In this document: piece after piece, positions 54,851 to 64,000 of the stretch | How positions within the stretch are numbered: the first letter of the stretch is position 1 | Layout: every line of letters starts with the position of its first letter | Source: Lucinisca nassula | Lineage: Eukaryota > Mollusca > Bivalvia > Lucinida > Lucinidae | Length of the DNA: 64,000 nt | Direction of reading: 5' to 3' | NCBI GenBank assembly: GCA_963580285.1 | Contig: OY757021.1 | Span: forward strand, 94,413,221 to 94,477,220 | Made by a program: the position numbers and the translations under genes | The notes under the pieces: generated by a model | Seen by the model: only the letters and a program-made list of their open reading frames with translations | Told to the model about the DNA's origin: nothing | Databases searched by the model: none

Positions 54851-55372
54851 TTAAGATCATTATCCTGTATATACTTGGCAGACTAAGTACTATAAAAGTA
54901 GTTCATTTCACTGTCTCTCGTAATGAAATGTCACAGCATGCATGCAAACTCATCTACCATTATGACTAAAAGGCCATACAATTTGAGTCAGGGCATACAA
55001 AAGTGCTGCTTACAATGTTCTGTATCATACTTACTTTTTAATTAGAAGCTTAACCCTTGTCCTGCTGAGCCCGGATATGCCTTATTTTCCAAACAATGAA
55101 GATCCAGATCAGATGGCTTCTGACGAAGCCATCTGATCAGGATCCACATTGTTTGTTATTCAGATTGTTAATTTACTGCAATAATTTGCATCAAGTAATC
55201 TGATTGGTTGATAATCAGTAGTGGGTGTGGCAGATTAAAATATTCAGCAGGACAAGGGTTAAATGGCTACAAAATACTCAAATGGGAACACAAAGCAAAT
55301 TCGCAGACTGAATTCCCACAAGTCAAGGTCTTTAAGATCGATTTTTCACAGAAATTCTTACGATAACCATCG
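54851..55372 (+). repeat. Segmental duplication, copy 2
   Basis: Same sequence as copy 1 (TTAAGATCATTATCCTGTAT through ATTCTTACGATAACC) with MITE 55054-55258 inserted and no MITE at the copy-1 site. A few substitutions (GGCAGACTAAGTAC vs GGCAGGCTAAGTAT) show moderate age. Confidence 0.85.
55054..55258 (-). mobile_element. piggyBac-type MITE pB1 (205 bp), empty site known
   Basis: TTAA at 55050-55053 and 55259-55262; copy 1 shows the unoccupied AAGCTTAAATG. Ends CCCTTGTCCTGCTGAGCC and CAGCAGGACAAGGG; most similar to the copy at 4470-4674. Confidence 0.92.
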
Positions 55373-55600
55373 CAATCCATCCTCTGCATGTACCCTGGCC
55401 CCCGAGGTTAAAAATCATTTTTCATTCTCAGTTCATTGGAGCATGAAATTTGTAATGCTCATAAGCACAAACAAATCAGACAATTTTACTGCTCATATTG
55501 GCAAAGACTGGTGATTGCCCTGTTCATTTATTTTATAATGCTTTAAGGGGAATGGGAACACCTAGCAGACATGTCCGTCATTTTTCAAAGGGGGAGAACT
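55373..55600. other. Gene-free spacer
   Basis: No repeat family recognised; the 83-codon frame at 55263-55514 starts within the MITE end and duplication, so it is not called. Confidence 0.4.
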
Positions 55601-55639
55601 TTCGGAACTTCCTGTTCGCTTTTCTATAAGCTTTTTCCC

Positions 55640-55920
55640 ATGGAACAAGGGATCAATTCTTAAAGGAAAGAATTTGCTACTCAGGAGCAAATTCTTTCCT
55701 TTAAGATTTTGTTTGTTTGATTTGAGGTTTAACGTCCCCATCAACACTGTAAAGGTAATTTTGGAGATGTTGCTTCCAATTTTGTGGGACTTTTACCCGA
55801 CATTGAGATGAAATGACATATCAAGCCCTGTCGCCCAATGAAACCAATAGGGTTTATTAGCATGGACCGTCCGCCTCGCACCGCGGTTCCTGGACTTTCC
55901 TTTAAGAGTTGACCCCTATA
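55640..55920. repeat. Palindrome split by a SINE
   Basis: Arms CTTAAAGGAAAGAATTTGCT and AGCAAATTCTTTCCTTTAAG (55659-55706) surround ACTCAGG; the right flank GAGTTGACCCC resumes after the SINE at 55908. Confidence 0.7.
55707..55894 (-). mobile_element. SINE S1, 5'-truncated, minus orientation
   Basis: TTTTGTTTGTTTGATTTGAGG to CACCGCGGTTCCTGGA; 13-bp duplication CTTTCCTTTAAGA (55694-55706 and 55895-55907). Confidence 0.85.
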
Positions 55921-56616
55921 GACATGGGAGACAACAATACTTTTGAAAGAGTTGCCTCCCCTGAAGGTGTTTGCATTCCTGTTAAGTGCAGGACAAATTT
56001 CATTCTCAGTTGAGTTGAGCATTAAAAAGTTTTATAACCTTGGGGCAAGGTTTGAATGTCACAAAATGTGCCATCCTCCAGATCAGGACATTAACTGGAG
56101 GCCCCCTGTGTAAGTAAGTACAAGGAGATTAAACCCCATGTGCCAATATTACTGTGTAATGCACACCTTTCTTACTTTTTTTTTCTAAATGTATTATTGT
56201 AAAATATCTGAGACCTGGATGACTTCCTGTAAATTCTCCTAAAATTTTAACAAATTTGTTTCACAATCCAGCGAGGAGTCCAAAAAGTGCAACAATGAGG
56301 CAATTCTAATGAGTACCCACAAAAATAAGAAAAATAAATAATTAACACCCATTCAAATCCATAATCTGACTGCACCTTGAGTATGGATCCAGTGTATGGG
56401 TACTCATGTACAAGAAAGACTGTATTGTTTTTAAAAGAAGTGTTCAGAGAAAAGCAACTAAAATTTTGCCATACCTGAGAACAAAATCCTGCCCTGAAAG
56501 GCTCAAAGAATTACATCATGTGAACAAGTTGTGAGATGAAGACCCCCCAAACCCCACTTTATATAGAGAAAACTGGGGTGTAAGGGGTAAACATTAGTGT
56601 TCTTATTTCACCTCCA
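55921..56616. other. Gene-free stretch with F4 scrap
   Basis: 56192-56298 is the left part of an F4 MITE (TATTGTAAAATATCTGAGACC, CTCCTAAAATTTTAACAAATT, GAGGAGTCCAAAAAGTGCAAC) that breaks into an ACTCATT-type half hairpin (GAGGCAATTCTAATGAGTACCC). The rest is unique. Confidence 0.5.
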
Positions 56617-56680
56617 AGACATAGGTTGTGACCGCCTCATTGTGGCGGTTCTAACGAGCATCCACAACCTATGTTTGCAG
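56617..56680. repeat. ACTCATT-type hairpin, strong
   Basis: GACATAGGTTGTGACCGCCTC pairs with GAGCATCCACAACCTATG through GCGGTTCTAAC; the clearest member of the class outside T2. Confidence 0.65.
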
Positions 56681-57551
56681 TATAAAAATATAAGAAAAAA
56701 ATCACAGATTTTCGTCAGAAAAGTAGCCATTTTGGAGGTGTGAAAAATGCACTTTGTCGCATGTGTGTGTTATTGTTATGGTAGTGTTTCCATTTTGGAA
56801 GGTGTGACACCATGCCACTTTACTATAGCACCACGCCTTTTTTCATATAGAGTAAATGTAGCGCTACATGATTTTGGTATAAAAACCACTGAAACTGACC
56901 AAAAATTAATAAAGTTATGCCTGTTTAAATAAGGACTATTTTAGACACTTTTAGCAGTAAATTGTTGCCTATTTTATAGTATGGTTGACTGCTAATCCCC
57001 TTGTTTATTGTACTTAATTAACTCAGTTTAGAAGTTATGACTGTGTTTTGTTAAATAAGTGTGAGTGACACCAATTAAACAATTTAAGTGTGAAAGTGTG
57101 TCTGGCAGTATCATGTCAGTGACTGAGTGTATCAGAGAATAGGAGCTACTAGTGATCAGTTCTTGTCACCAATGGGAAACTATAATAGCATACTAAAACA
57201 GGCATCTTTTGTTTCAAGTTGAGAGATGTGCCCTTTTTACAAGGCTGTGCATATTTAAAGTGCCCTTTTAAAATATTTTTGCGAGTCAAAAGTGCCCAGG
57301 GTCCATTTTCCTGACCAGCAAGGGGTAAGAGAAGGATCTTTTGTTTCAAGCTGCGAGATGTGCCCTTTTAGCAAGGTTGTGTATGTCAATGTGCCCTTTT
57401 ATACATGGCTGTTCTTATTTAAAGTGCACTTTGAACTTATTTTTACATGTCGAAAGTGCCATTTTTCCTGACCAGCACCATGCCTTACAATAGGGCAGAC
57501 TCTGATTTGACCTGATCCAGGTGTACAGAATTTTGAACAATACTGACCACC
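56681..57551. other. Gene-free stretch with a ~130-bp direct duplication
   Basis: 57205-57318 and 57342-57478 are related: ATCTTTTGTTTCAAG, GAGATGTGCCCTTTT, AAAGTGCC and TTTCCTGACCAGCA recur in order. No frame is conserved between the two, so this is a non-coding duplication. Confidence 0.55.
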
Positions 57552-57708
57552 GTAGAAGCCTGACTGTGGCGCAGTGGTTACTCGCCTTGGGTTGCAGGAT
57601 CGATCCCGGGATTCTCCAGACTTTTGGATGAGTCTTTAAACCGAGGTCCCGTCTACGAGATTGACCTTAGCTGTTAGTGAGAGAAAAACTAAAAACACTC
57701 ACTCACCA
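57552..57708 (+). mobile_element. tRNA-derived SINE S3
   Basis: GTGGCGCAGTGGTTACTCGCC (A box), GGATCGATCCCGGGATTC (B box), GGATGAGTCTTTAAACCGAGG, GACCTTAGCTGTTAGTG and a CACTCACTCACC tail. Confidence 0.75.
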
Positions 57709-57839
57709 CCGTAATCAAAATCAATCATTCACTAGCCAGATTAATTGCTGTACTGCTTATTCGCAATCCCAGCACCAGTACCATAGAAGAATACCGGAAC
57801 GAATCTTAGAGACGAACGCCTAACAGCGATGTCGATAAC

Positions 57840-58230
57840 AAGTAAGACCTCTGTAAACCCCACTTTTCCTTATATAAAGTACAGTTTAGAGGGTATTCAA
57901 TGCACTGACATGCTAACCTGATGTAATAAATCCAGTTTAGGAGACTGGTTCTACTCGCATAGATCGAGGATAATAAGGTTAAGGGACAATATCTCTTATT
58001 CCTTGAATTTTTTCCTTCATTGAGTACCTGGAGAAAACCAACTGAGCATACATTACAAAACATTGTCTCACATGTATGTGAAACAGTGAGGCTCAAACTA
58101 ACAGCGGACCACAGGTCATGGTGTAGGAATGTCATTTGGTGTGTCACCAGTAACAACTCTGATTCTGATGAGAGACCTAATAATTAGGTGTCAGTGCTCT
58201 TGCCCACTTGCCTCAAATGGTACCCACAAT
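57840..58230 (-). mobile_element. tRNA-like SINE-related sequence, minus orientation
   Basis: In reverse: GGCAAGTGGGCAAGAGCACTG...GAGTTGTTACTGGTGACACACC, and AGTTTGAGCCTCACTGTTTC (weak B box), AATGTATGCTCAGTTGGTTTTC, then diverged sequence to about 57840. Assignment rests on tRNA-like head and SINE-like order; the 116-codon frame on this strand is not called. Confidence 0.45.
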
Positions 58231-58305
58231 AATTTCCAACAAGAAATTTGAAGAAAAAAAAGTTACATCTCCTTATCTGGAGCAGAACCTTTCAACTTAG
58301 GACTA

Positions 58306-58464
58306 GAAGCCTCCGTGGTCGAGTGGTTACGCTACTCGCCTTGTAAACCAGGGGCCCGGGCTTCTCCAGACTTTCGGATGAGTCTATAAACCGAGGTCCC
58401 GTCTCCGTATGACCTTAGCTGTTGGTGGAACGTAAAACTGAAACACTCACTCACTCACTCCAAC
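58306..58464 (+). mobile_element. tRNA-derived SINE S3
   Basis: GCCTCCGTGGTCGAGTGGTTAC (A box), GGGGCCCGGGCTTC where the B box is damaged, TCGGATGAGTCTATAAACCG, GACCTTAGCTGTTGGTGG and a CACTCACTCACTC tail. Closely related to 57552-57708. Confidence 0.75.
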
Positions 58465-58605
58465 TTAGGACTAAATTTCATTTCATTTCATTTCAAAGCC
58501 TTCTACTGGCCGAGATAACTCACAAGTATAATCTTTCACAAGTAGTGTCTGCGTAATAACTCATAGTATAGATTTTACCAGCTGACATAAACAAATGCCA
58601 GTACC

Positions 58606-58759
58606 CTTATCCTTAAGCCACTCCCATTTCTGATATCAACCAATCAAATTACTTAATCATAATTCACAAACTGAATGACAAACTGTAGATCCTGATCAGA
58701 TGGCTGTGGATCTACACAGTTTGCAAAGATAGGGGTTGTCGTGAACAGCAGAATAAGGG
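58606..58759 (+). mobile_element. MITE pB1 next to the PLCL splice donor
   Basis: CCCTTATCCTTAAGCCACTCC, ATCAACCAATCAAATTACTT, palindrome remnant ATCAGATGGCTGTGGATC, GAACAGCAGAATAAGGG and TTAA (58760-58763). In gene orientation its right end lies about 14 bases into intron 1. Confidence 0.75.
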
Positions 58760-58778
58760 TTAAACATTTATTGCGTAC

Positions 58779-59040
58779 CTGTTGCTATCTTTCTTTCAGT
58801 TGGCATGCTGCTAAATGAAACTGTTTTCTTCCGGTTGTGTCTCCGAGTTCCATCCTTACTCATGAAACTGCTTTTGCGTGGCAACATAGGTTCCACAGAA
58901 ATAGTATCCATTGACTCTTGGTCACCAGGATAATTGGACGACATTTTATCCTCAGAATCTCCATTAATAAACACTTCCTCAACTTGCAAAACACTAGTAT
59001 TTTCCTTTTCCGGAGGGGCTTCGAGTTCCTCGTCCGCCAT
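58779..59040 (-). CDS. First coding exon of a phospholipase C-like protein (PLCL/PRIP)
   Basis: The ATG at 59038-59040 has A at -3 and G at +4. It opens 87 codons plus one base and ends CAACAG/GTACGC, a good donor (GT at 58778-58777, phase 1). The frame closes within three codons beyond. The peptide starts MADEELEAPPEKEN, is acidic, then basic: LPRKSSF (54-59), SKDGTRRHNR (61-70) and KKTVSFSSMPTERKI (71-85). The RKKTVSFSSMP block is diagnostic, to my knowledge, of PLCL1/PLCL2 (PRIP), catalytically inactive PLC relatives that bind inositol phosphates, GABA-A receptor factors and phosphatases. K72-T-V-S-F76 fits the PP1 RVxF docking motif; Thr73 corresponds to the regulatory phosphosite. PH, EF-hand, X/Y and C2 exons are not in the window. 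An in-frame TAG lies just upstream of the start. Gene runs leftward out of view. Bivalve ortholog assignment is from recognition, not alignment. Confidence 0.82.
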
Positions 59041-59400
59041 GATTACTGTCAAACTTGAACTCTGCTATGAAAGGGGTATCAGGTTATGTTTTTAATTTTT
59101 ATTTTGCGAGAAATGCATTGTTTTCCTTTGCTCAGTTTATCAAAATAATGTGAGAAACAAGATTTTGACATAAATCCTATAAAATTAGGGACAGCTTTTT
59201 CTAAATAAGTAAATTGACGCCTGGTATCTGTCTACCCTGTGAAAATAATATAGTGACCAATAACAAAAATGTCCGTGTGTTTGCGGAACCCTCCGCAATA
59301 TTCCGTTTGATTCCGAGTTGTAGCTGTAAACGATTTCAACACTAGTCAATACGCTTAAAGGCAATAGCCTAAAAGGCATTTATTCTTGATTATTGTGGAC
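59041..59400 (-). promoter_or_regulatory. PLCL 5' flank: UTR and possible promoter
   Basis: Unique sequence upstream of the start codon. CCCTTTCATAG/CAG just upstream (about 59063-59074 in reverse) could be a splice acceptor for a 5' non-coding exon. No TATA box can be assigned with confidence. Confidence 0.35.
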
Positions 59401-59587
59401 TTTTTATTTTCATTTGGTTTTACGGCCCTTTCAAGACTATTCCACTAATATCGAGCCGATCGTTAATCAGAGGTGGGCGAAAACCGGAGTACACAGAGAA
59501 AAACCACTTGACCTTGGCGTCTCACATGTGACCCGATCCAGGCTGGAACCACAGCGGATTAAGATCCGCTAGGCGACGGAGGCCCGT
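59401..59587 (-). mobile_element. tRNA-derived SINE S2, minus orientation
   Basis: Same family as 50121-50338: in reverse GGGCCTCCGTCGCCTAGCGG (A box), GTGGTTCCAGCCTGGATC (B box), GCTCGATATTAGTGG, AAAGGGCCGTAAAACC. 15-bp duplication TTGATTATTGTGGAC / TTGATTATTGAGGAC (59386-59400 and 59588-59602). Confidence 0.87.
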
Positions 59588-59602
59588 TTGATTATTGAGG
59601 AC

Positions 59603-59945
59603 TATCATTTCATTACATAATGTAGCTCTCAGTGCTGACTGAAGAGAAGTCCTTTGTCTTCGATGGACTAGAGAAACAAATTTGAATCAGAATCAGCATT
59701 GTTGCTGGTGAAACGTAAAATGACATTCATACACCAGGACCTGTGACATGGGAAGTTAGTCTCTATCTCACACCAAAGAGAGGCTGAACTAAAATGAATT
59801 AGCATAAACTAAAGGAAAAGGGAGTAAAATCTCCGACTACTGACACAAGTAAGCCAAATTTTGTGACAGGCTTGAAACGTTGCAGAATAAACATCAATGG
59901 TATAGAAGAAAAATACTTGAAATTTTGGCTTTACTTGATACTCAC
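59603..59945. other. Gene-free unique stretch
   Basis: No repeat recognised. If the exon at 59946-60083 is real this is intron or intergenic sequence downstream of it. Confidence 0.4.
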
Positions 59946-60083
59946 CAACCACATATTGTGGAAGACTGACAGCTCATTTACATCGTACAATCGAACAATA
60001 ACATCGGAACTTTTCCCAACTCTCATGGCGGTGAGGTGATGTTGCTCGTTCACAGAGACATCTCTCATATGCCATTCATGTAA
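59946..60083 (-). CDS. Candidate internal exon, 46 codons, protein not recognised
   Basis: On the minus strand a 138-nt segment is open in one frame (the other two stop within six codons) and is bounded by a TTTTCTAG acceptor (AG 60085-60084) and a consensus donor GTGAGT (59945-59940), phase 0 at both ends. The peptide runs LHEWHMRDVSVNEQHHLT, then AMRVGKSSDVIVRLYDVNE, then LSVFHNMWL, amphipathic and protein-like, vaguely like a beta-propeller strand series. It matches no repeat in the window. It could be a 5' exon of the PLCL transcript (a possible phase-0 acceptor precedes the PLCL ATG) or part of a separate upstream gene on the same strand. Confidence 0.5.
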
Positions 60084-60489
60084 CTAGAAAACGACCCAGA
60101 ATCTGTTTGGATAAAGGTTTTTGCAAACAAAACCTCTCACTTTGTAGCAATTAAACAGAGACACGATCAGGAACTGATATAGTCAGATCCCAGACTCTTC
60201 CCGCAATATCACTAGGGAAAGAGGTCGAAACATAAAGTGACAACAGTAAACAAAACAGGCCACATGTAAACCGAGTCATAAGCTCTTTCCCAAACATGTG
60301 GTGTCTCAGAATATCCAATTAAAAATCAAAAATGAGTTCCTTTAAGAGCAATGAAAACATTCTTAAGAAAGAAACCTAACATAAACTAGAGCCAGTGTTT
60401 ATGAAACGCAATGCCCCCAACTGCTTGACCCTAACACTGCTTGACCCTAACACTGCTTGTCCCTAACTGTATTTGAGATATCTTTTTTT
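60084..60489. other. Gene-free unique stretch
   Basis: CACTGCTTGACCCTAACACTGCTTGACC (short tandem) at about 60420-60465; otherwise nothing recognised. Confidence 0.4.
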
Positions 60490-61216
60490 TAATTTGGCTG
60501 CAAATAGTTCGGATTTATTTTCAAAAGTTAATCAGTTCATCTATTCATCATCCCGAACCAGCCTGTAAAGTTTCAGGGCTATAGCTCAAACAGTTTTTGA
60601 GATATCCGAAGGCTTACTTACAAGCTTAAAACGCGCAAGAGTTCAAAGGGGCATAACTCAAGAAAAAAAATGGATTTTTGTCAAAAGTTAATCAGTTCAT
60701 CTTCTCATCATCCCCAACCATTCTGTAAAGTTTCAGGGCAATAGCTCAAACAGTTTTTTAGTTAGCTTGCTTACAAGCTTAAAACGCAAAAAAAAACTAA
60801 AAAAAAAAAAATCTCAAAGGGTCATAACTTAAAAAAAAAAAAATCGGATTTTTTCAAAAGCTAATCATTTCATCTACTCATCATCCCAAACCAGTCTGTA
60901 AAATTTCAGGGCAAAAGCTCAAACAGTTTTTGAGATATCTTGCTTACAAGAATTCAAAGTATTTTACAAAGGGGCATAACTCAAGACAGGGGCATAATCC
61001 TTCGGATTTTTTTTTCAAAAGTTAATCAGTTCATCTGCTCATCATCCTGAACCAGCCTGTAAAGTTTCAGGGCTATAGCCCAAACATTTTTTTTATATAT
61101 ATCTTGCTTACAAGCTTAAAACGTGCAAAATTTCAAAAGGGCATAACTAAAAAAAAATAAAAAAAAAAATGGATTTTTGTCAAAAGTTAATCAGTTCATC
61201 TCCTCATAATCCCCAA

Positions 61217-61745
61217 CCATTCTGTAAAGTAGAAGTAAAACAAAGATCAGGAATTGATACAATTAACTTACTCCACCCATAAAAGACACCAAAGGGAAAG
61301 AAATACAAACATTAAGCGACCAGACCATAATGGAAACCTAAACAAAGGAAGGCCATAAGGACAGTTACTTTCCCACAAAATGGCCATATGGCCATCCAAA
61401 ACCAAAAGACACAAGTGATACACACAGTAAGTAACAAACAACAACATAAATAAATCGCCACAGAAGAGCCGCCTTGGAACGGTCAGTGGAAGATTTCCAC
61501 TGGGGGGCTTAAATCGATTTTACGTGGCCACAATCCTCGCCCTTACTTCCGCCGCGATTTAGACAAATAATTTGTTCAGTCCGCATGAAGGCCTCCTAAC
61601 TCATCAGTGCAACATCTCCGTGAACACAAAAAATAAAAGACCCACAGAGGTGAGACAACGGTGAGGACTCGACAGCAAGAAACCACTGAAATGCTGGAGC
61701 AAAAGAAAACCAACAGTTAGACTCCGATGAGCCCGACCAGAGACA
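61217..61745 (-). mobile_element. Retroposon R, longest copy, inserted in the 60.5-kb array
   Basis: Begins AGAAGTAAAACAAAGATCAGG (3' end in reverse) and ends GACCAGAGACAGGGC. AAAGT flanks both sides (CTGTAAAGT / AAAGTTTCAGG), while uninterrupted units read CTGTAAAGTTTCAGGGC, giving a 5-bp duplication. No frame is shared with the copy at 40003-40373. Element type unknown. Confidence 0.7.
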
Positions 61746-63249
61746 GGGCAAAGTTTCAGGGCAATAGCTCAAACAGATTTTTAGTTATCTTGCTTACAAG
61801 CTTAAAACGCAAATAATTTCAAAGGGGCAACACTCAAGAAAAAATTTCGGATTTTTTTCAAAAGTTAATCAGTTCATCTACTCATCATCCCAAACCAGTC
61901 TGTAAAGTTTCAGGGCAAAAGCTCAAACAGTTTTGAGATATCTTGCTTACAAGCTTAAAACGCAAAAAAAAAATCAAAGGGCCATAACTGATGAAAAAAT
62001 TTCGGATTTTTCTCAAAAGTTAATCAGTTTATCTACTCACCATCCTGAACCAGCCTGTAAAGTTTCAGGGCAATAGCTAGTACAGTTTTTTAGATATCTT
62101 GCTTACAAGCTTCAAACGCGCAAAATTTCAAAGAGGCATAACTCAAGAAGAAAAATGGATTTTTGTCAAAAGTTAATCAGTTCATCTTCTCATCATCCCC
62201 AACCATTCTGTAAAGTTTCAGGACAGTAGCTCACACGTTTTTTTTTTTTTGAGTTATATTGCTTACAAGCTTAAAACACAAAAATTTCAAACGGCCATTA
62301 CTGAAGAAAAAAATAATCGGATTTTTTTTCAAAAATTAATCAGTTCATCTACTCATCATCCTGAACCGGCCTGTAGAGTTTTAGGGCAATAGTTCAAACA
62401 AGTTTTAGATATCTTGCTTACAAGCTTAAAACGTGCAAAATTTCAAAGGGGCATAACTCAAGTTTATCTTCTCATCATCCCCAACCATTCTGTAAAGTTT
62501 CAGGGCAATAGTTCAAACAGTTTTTAAGTTATCTTGCTTAAACGCTTAAAACGCAAAAAAATCAATGGGCCATAACACAAGAAAAAAATCGGATTTTTTT
62601 CAAAAGTTAAACAGTTCATCTACTCATCATCCCAAACCAGTCTGTAAATTTTCAGGGCAAAAGCTAACAGTTTTTGAGATATCTTGCTTACAAGATTTCA
62701 AAGTATTTTTTTAAAAGGGGCATAACTCAAGACAGGGGCATAATCCTTCGGATTTTTTTCAAAAGTTAATCAGTTCATCTACTCATCATCCTGAACCAGC
62801 CTGTAGAGTTTCAGGACAATAGTTCAAACAAGTTTTGAAATATCTTGCTGACAAGCTTAAAACGCGCAAAATTTCAAAGGGGCATAACTCTCAAGTTTAT
62901 CTTCTCATCATCCCCAACCATTCTGTAAAGTTTCAGGGCAATAGTTCAAACAATTTTTAGTTTTCTTGCTTAAAAGCTTAATTCGCAAAAAAATCAATGG
63001 GACATAACTCAAGAAAAAAAATCGAATTTTTTTTTTCAAAAATTAATCAGTTCATCTACTCATCATCTTGAACCAGCCTGTAGAGTTTCAGGGCAATAGT
63101 TCAAACAAGTTTTGAGATATCTTGCTTACAAGCTTAAAACGCGCAAAATTTCAAAGGGGCATAACTCAAGTTTATCTTCTCATCATCCCCAACCATTCTG
63201 TAAAGTTTCAGGGCAATAGTTCAAACAGTTTTTTTAGTTATCTTGCTTA

Positions 63250-63411
63250 AAGTAGAAGTAAAACAAAGATCAGGAATTGATACAATAAACTTACTCCACC
63301 CATAAAAGACACCAAAGGGAAAGAAATACAAACATTAAGCGACCAGACAATAATGGAAACCTAAACAAAGGAAGGCCATAAGGACAGTTACTTTCCCACA
63401 AAATGGCCATA
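63250..63411 (-). mobile_element. Retroposon R, strongly 5'-truncated copy
   Basis: Same 3' end (GTAGAAGTAAAACAAAGATC) but stops at TTTCCCACAAAATGGCCAT. Neighbouring units read CTTGCTTAAAAGCTTAAAACG uninterrupted, so the insertion point lies in the A-run. Confidence 0.7.
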
Positions 63412-64000
63412 AAAGCTTAAAACGCAAAAAATCAATGGGCCATAACTCAAGAAAAAAATCGGATTTTTTTTCAAAAGTTAAACAGTTTATCTACTCATCA
63501 TCCCAAACCAGTCTGTAAATTTTCAGGGCAAAAGCTAAAACAGTTTTTGAGATATCTTGCTTACAAGATTTCAAAGTATTTTTTGAAAAGGGGCATAACT
63601 CAAGACAGGGACATAATCCTTCGGATTTTTTCAAAAGTTAATCAGTTAATCTACTCATCATCCTGAACCAGCCTGTAGAGTTTCAGGGCAATAGTTCAAA
63701 TAAGTTTTGAGATATCTTGCTTACAAGCTTAAAACGCGCAAAATTTCAAAGGGGCATAACTCAAGTTTATCTTCTCATCATCCCCAACCATTCTGTAAAG
63801 TTTCAGGGCAATAGTTCAAAAAGTTTTTTAGTTATCTTGCTTAAAAGCTTAAAACGCAAAAAAATCAATGGGCCATAACTCAAGAAAAAAAAAATCGGAT
63901 TTTTTTTCAAAAGTTAAACAGGTTATCTACTCATCATCCCAAACCAGCCTGTAATTTTTCAGGGCAAAAGCTAAAACAGTTTTTGAGATATCTTGCTTAC

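Larger units (their letters stand above)
60490..64000 (+). repeat. ~150-bp tandem array running off the window, probable Helitron-like core
   Basis: About twenty units share AAAAGTTAATCAGTTCATCT, CTCATCATCCC-AACCA, CTGTAAAGTTTCAGGGCAATAG, GATATCTTGCTTACAAGC and AAAGGGGCATAACTCAAG. Variants alternate (CATCCCGAACCAGCCTG, CATCCCCAACCATTCTG, CATCCCAAACCAGTCTG), so there is higher-order structure; from about 62400 a longer block of units appears to repeat. Two copies of retroposon R are inserted. Neither terminal hairpin is inside the window. Confidence 0.75.

Noticed and set aside
57806..58156. 116-codon minus-strand frame near PLCL
   Set aside because: Overlaps SINE-related sequence and shows no splice or domain support.
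57552..58464. tRNA genes
   Set aside because: A and B boxes are present but the acceptor stem does not pair and the sequence continues into a shared SINE body and CACTCACTC tail.
59041..59052. Start of the PLCL exon four codons further upstream
   Set aside because: The upstream codon is TTG, not ATG; the ATG at 59040 has better context and precedes the acidic N-terminus.
60490..64000. Intron/exon pattern for a second gene at the right edge
   Set aside because: The region is a ~150-bp tandem array with nested retroposon copies; no unit has an open frame maintained across copies.

Overview
This is eukaryotic DNA that I read as a bivalve mollusc, probably a heterodont clam. The inference rests on the repeats: tandem-array transposons with AGGTGAGCT-type ends, many 170-230 bp inverted-repeat elements built round a GATCAGATGGC/GATCAGACGCC palindrome, and tRNA-like SINEs. 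It is AT-rich, has no prokaryotic gene layout, and most of it is transposon-derived. I saw no rRNA gene, functional tRNA gene, CRISPR array or intact transposase.

Protein-coding signal is confined to the right end, on the minus strand. At 58779-59040 lies a first coding exon whose basic RKKTVSFSSMP block matches phospholipase C-like protein (PLCL/PRIP); it ends at a good splice donor. At 59946-60083 is a 46-codon open segment with good splice sites that I cannot name. No later PLCL exon is visible to the left, so much of 1-58,776 may be PLCL intron 1 (inference).

Layout: 1-4.1 kb, Helitron-like element (HLE) with a ~166-bp satellite; 4.2-7.1 kb, TTAA MITEs and a second HLE; 7.4-10 kb, two more; 10.4-13 kb, 89-bp and ~150-bp repeats with a TA MITE and a foldback; 13-17 kb, MITEs and a SINE; 17.3-18.7 kb, dimeric satellite HLE; 18.7-20.6 kb, MITEs; 20.7-23.8 kb, HLE holding a 2-kb TIR element with its own 217-bp satellite; 24-26 kb, foldback, MITE and a TTAA-flanked element; 26-28.1 kb, inverted HLE; 28.8-29.6 kb, ATCGGT-saturated transposon; 31-33 kb, 2.1-kb TIR element; 33.2-35.8 kb, MITE, two HLEs, SINE; 36.5-38.2 kb, TTCTTGAA-rich element; 38.7-39.3 kb, nested palindrome; 40-42.6 kb, retroposon and array; 42.6-47.4 kb, hAT-like element holding an HLE; 48-51.6 kb, satellite HLE with four insertions; 51.9-55.4 kb, MITE cluster and segmental duplication; 55.6-58.8 kb, SINEs; 58.8-60.1 kb, exons; 60.5 kb to the end, another array.

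The most useful property is that many elements sit inside other repeats, so uninterrupted neighbour copies act as built-in empty sites. From them I could read TTAA duplications (piggyBac-type MITEs), TA duplications (Tc1/mariner-type), 9-15 bp duplications (SINEs), and duplication-free insertion into A-runs (Helitron-like).
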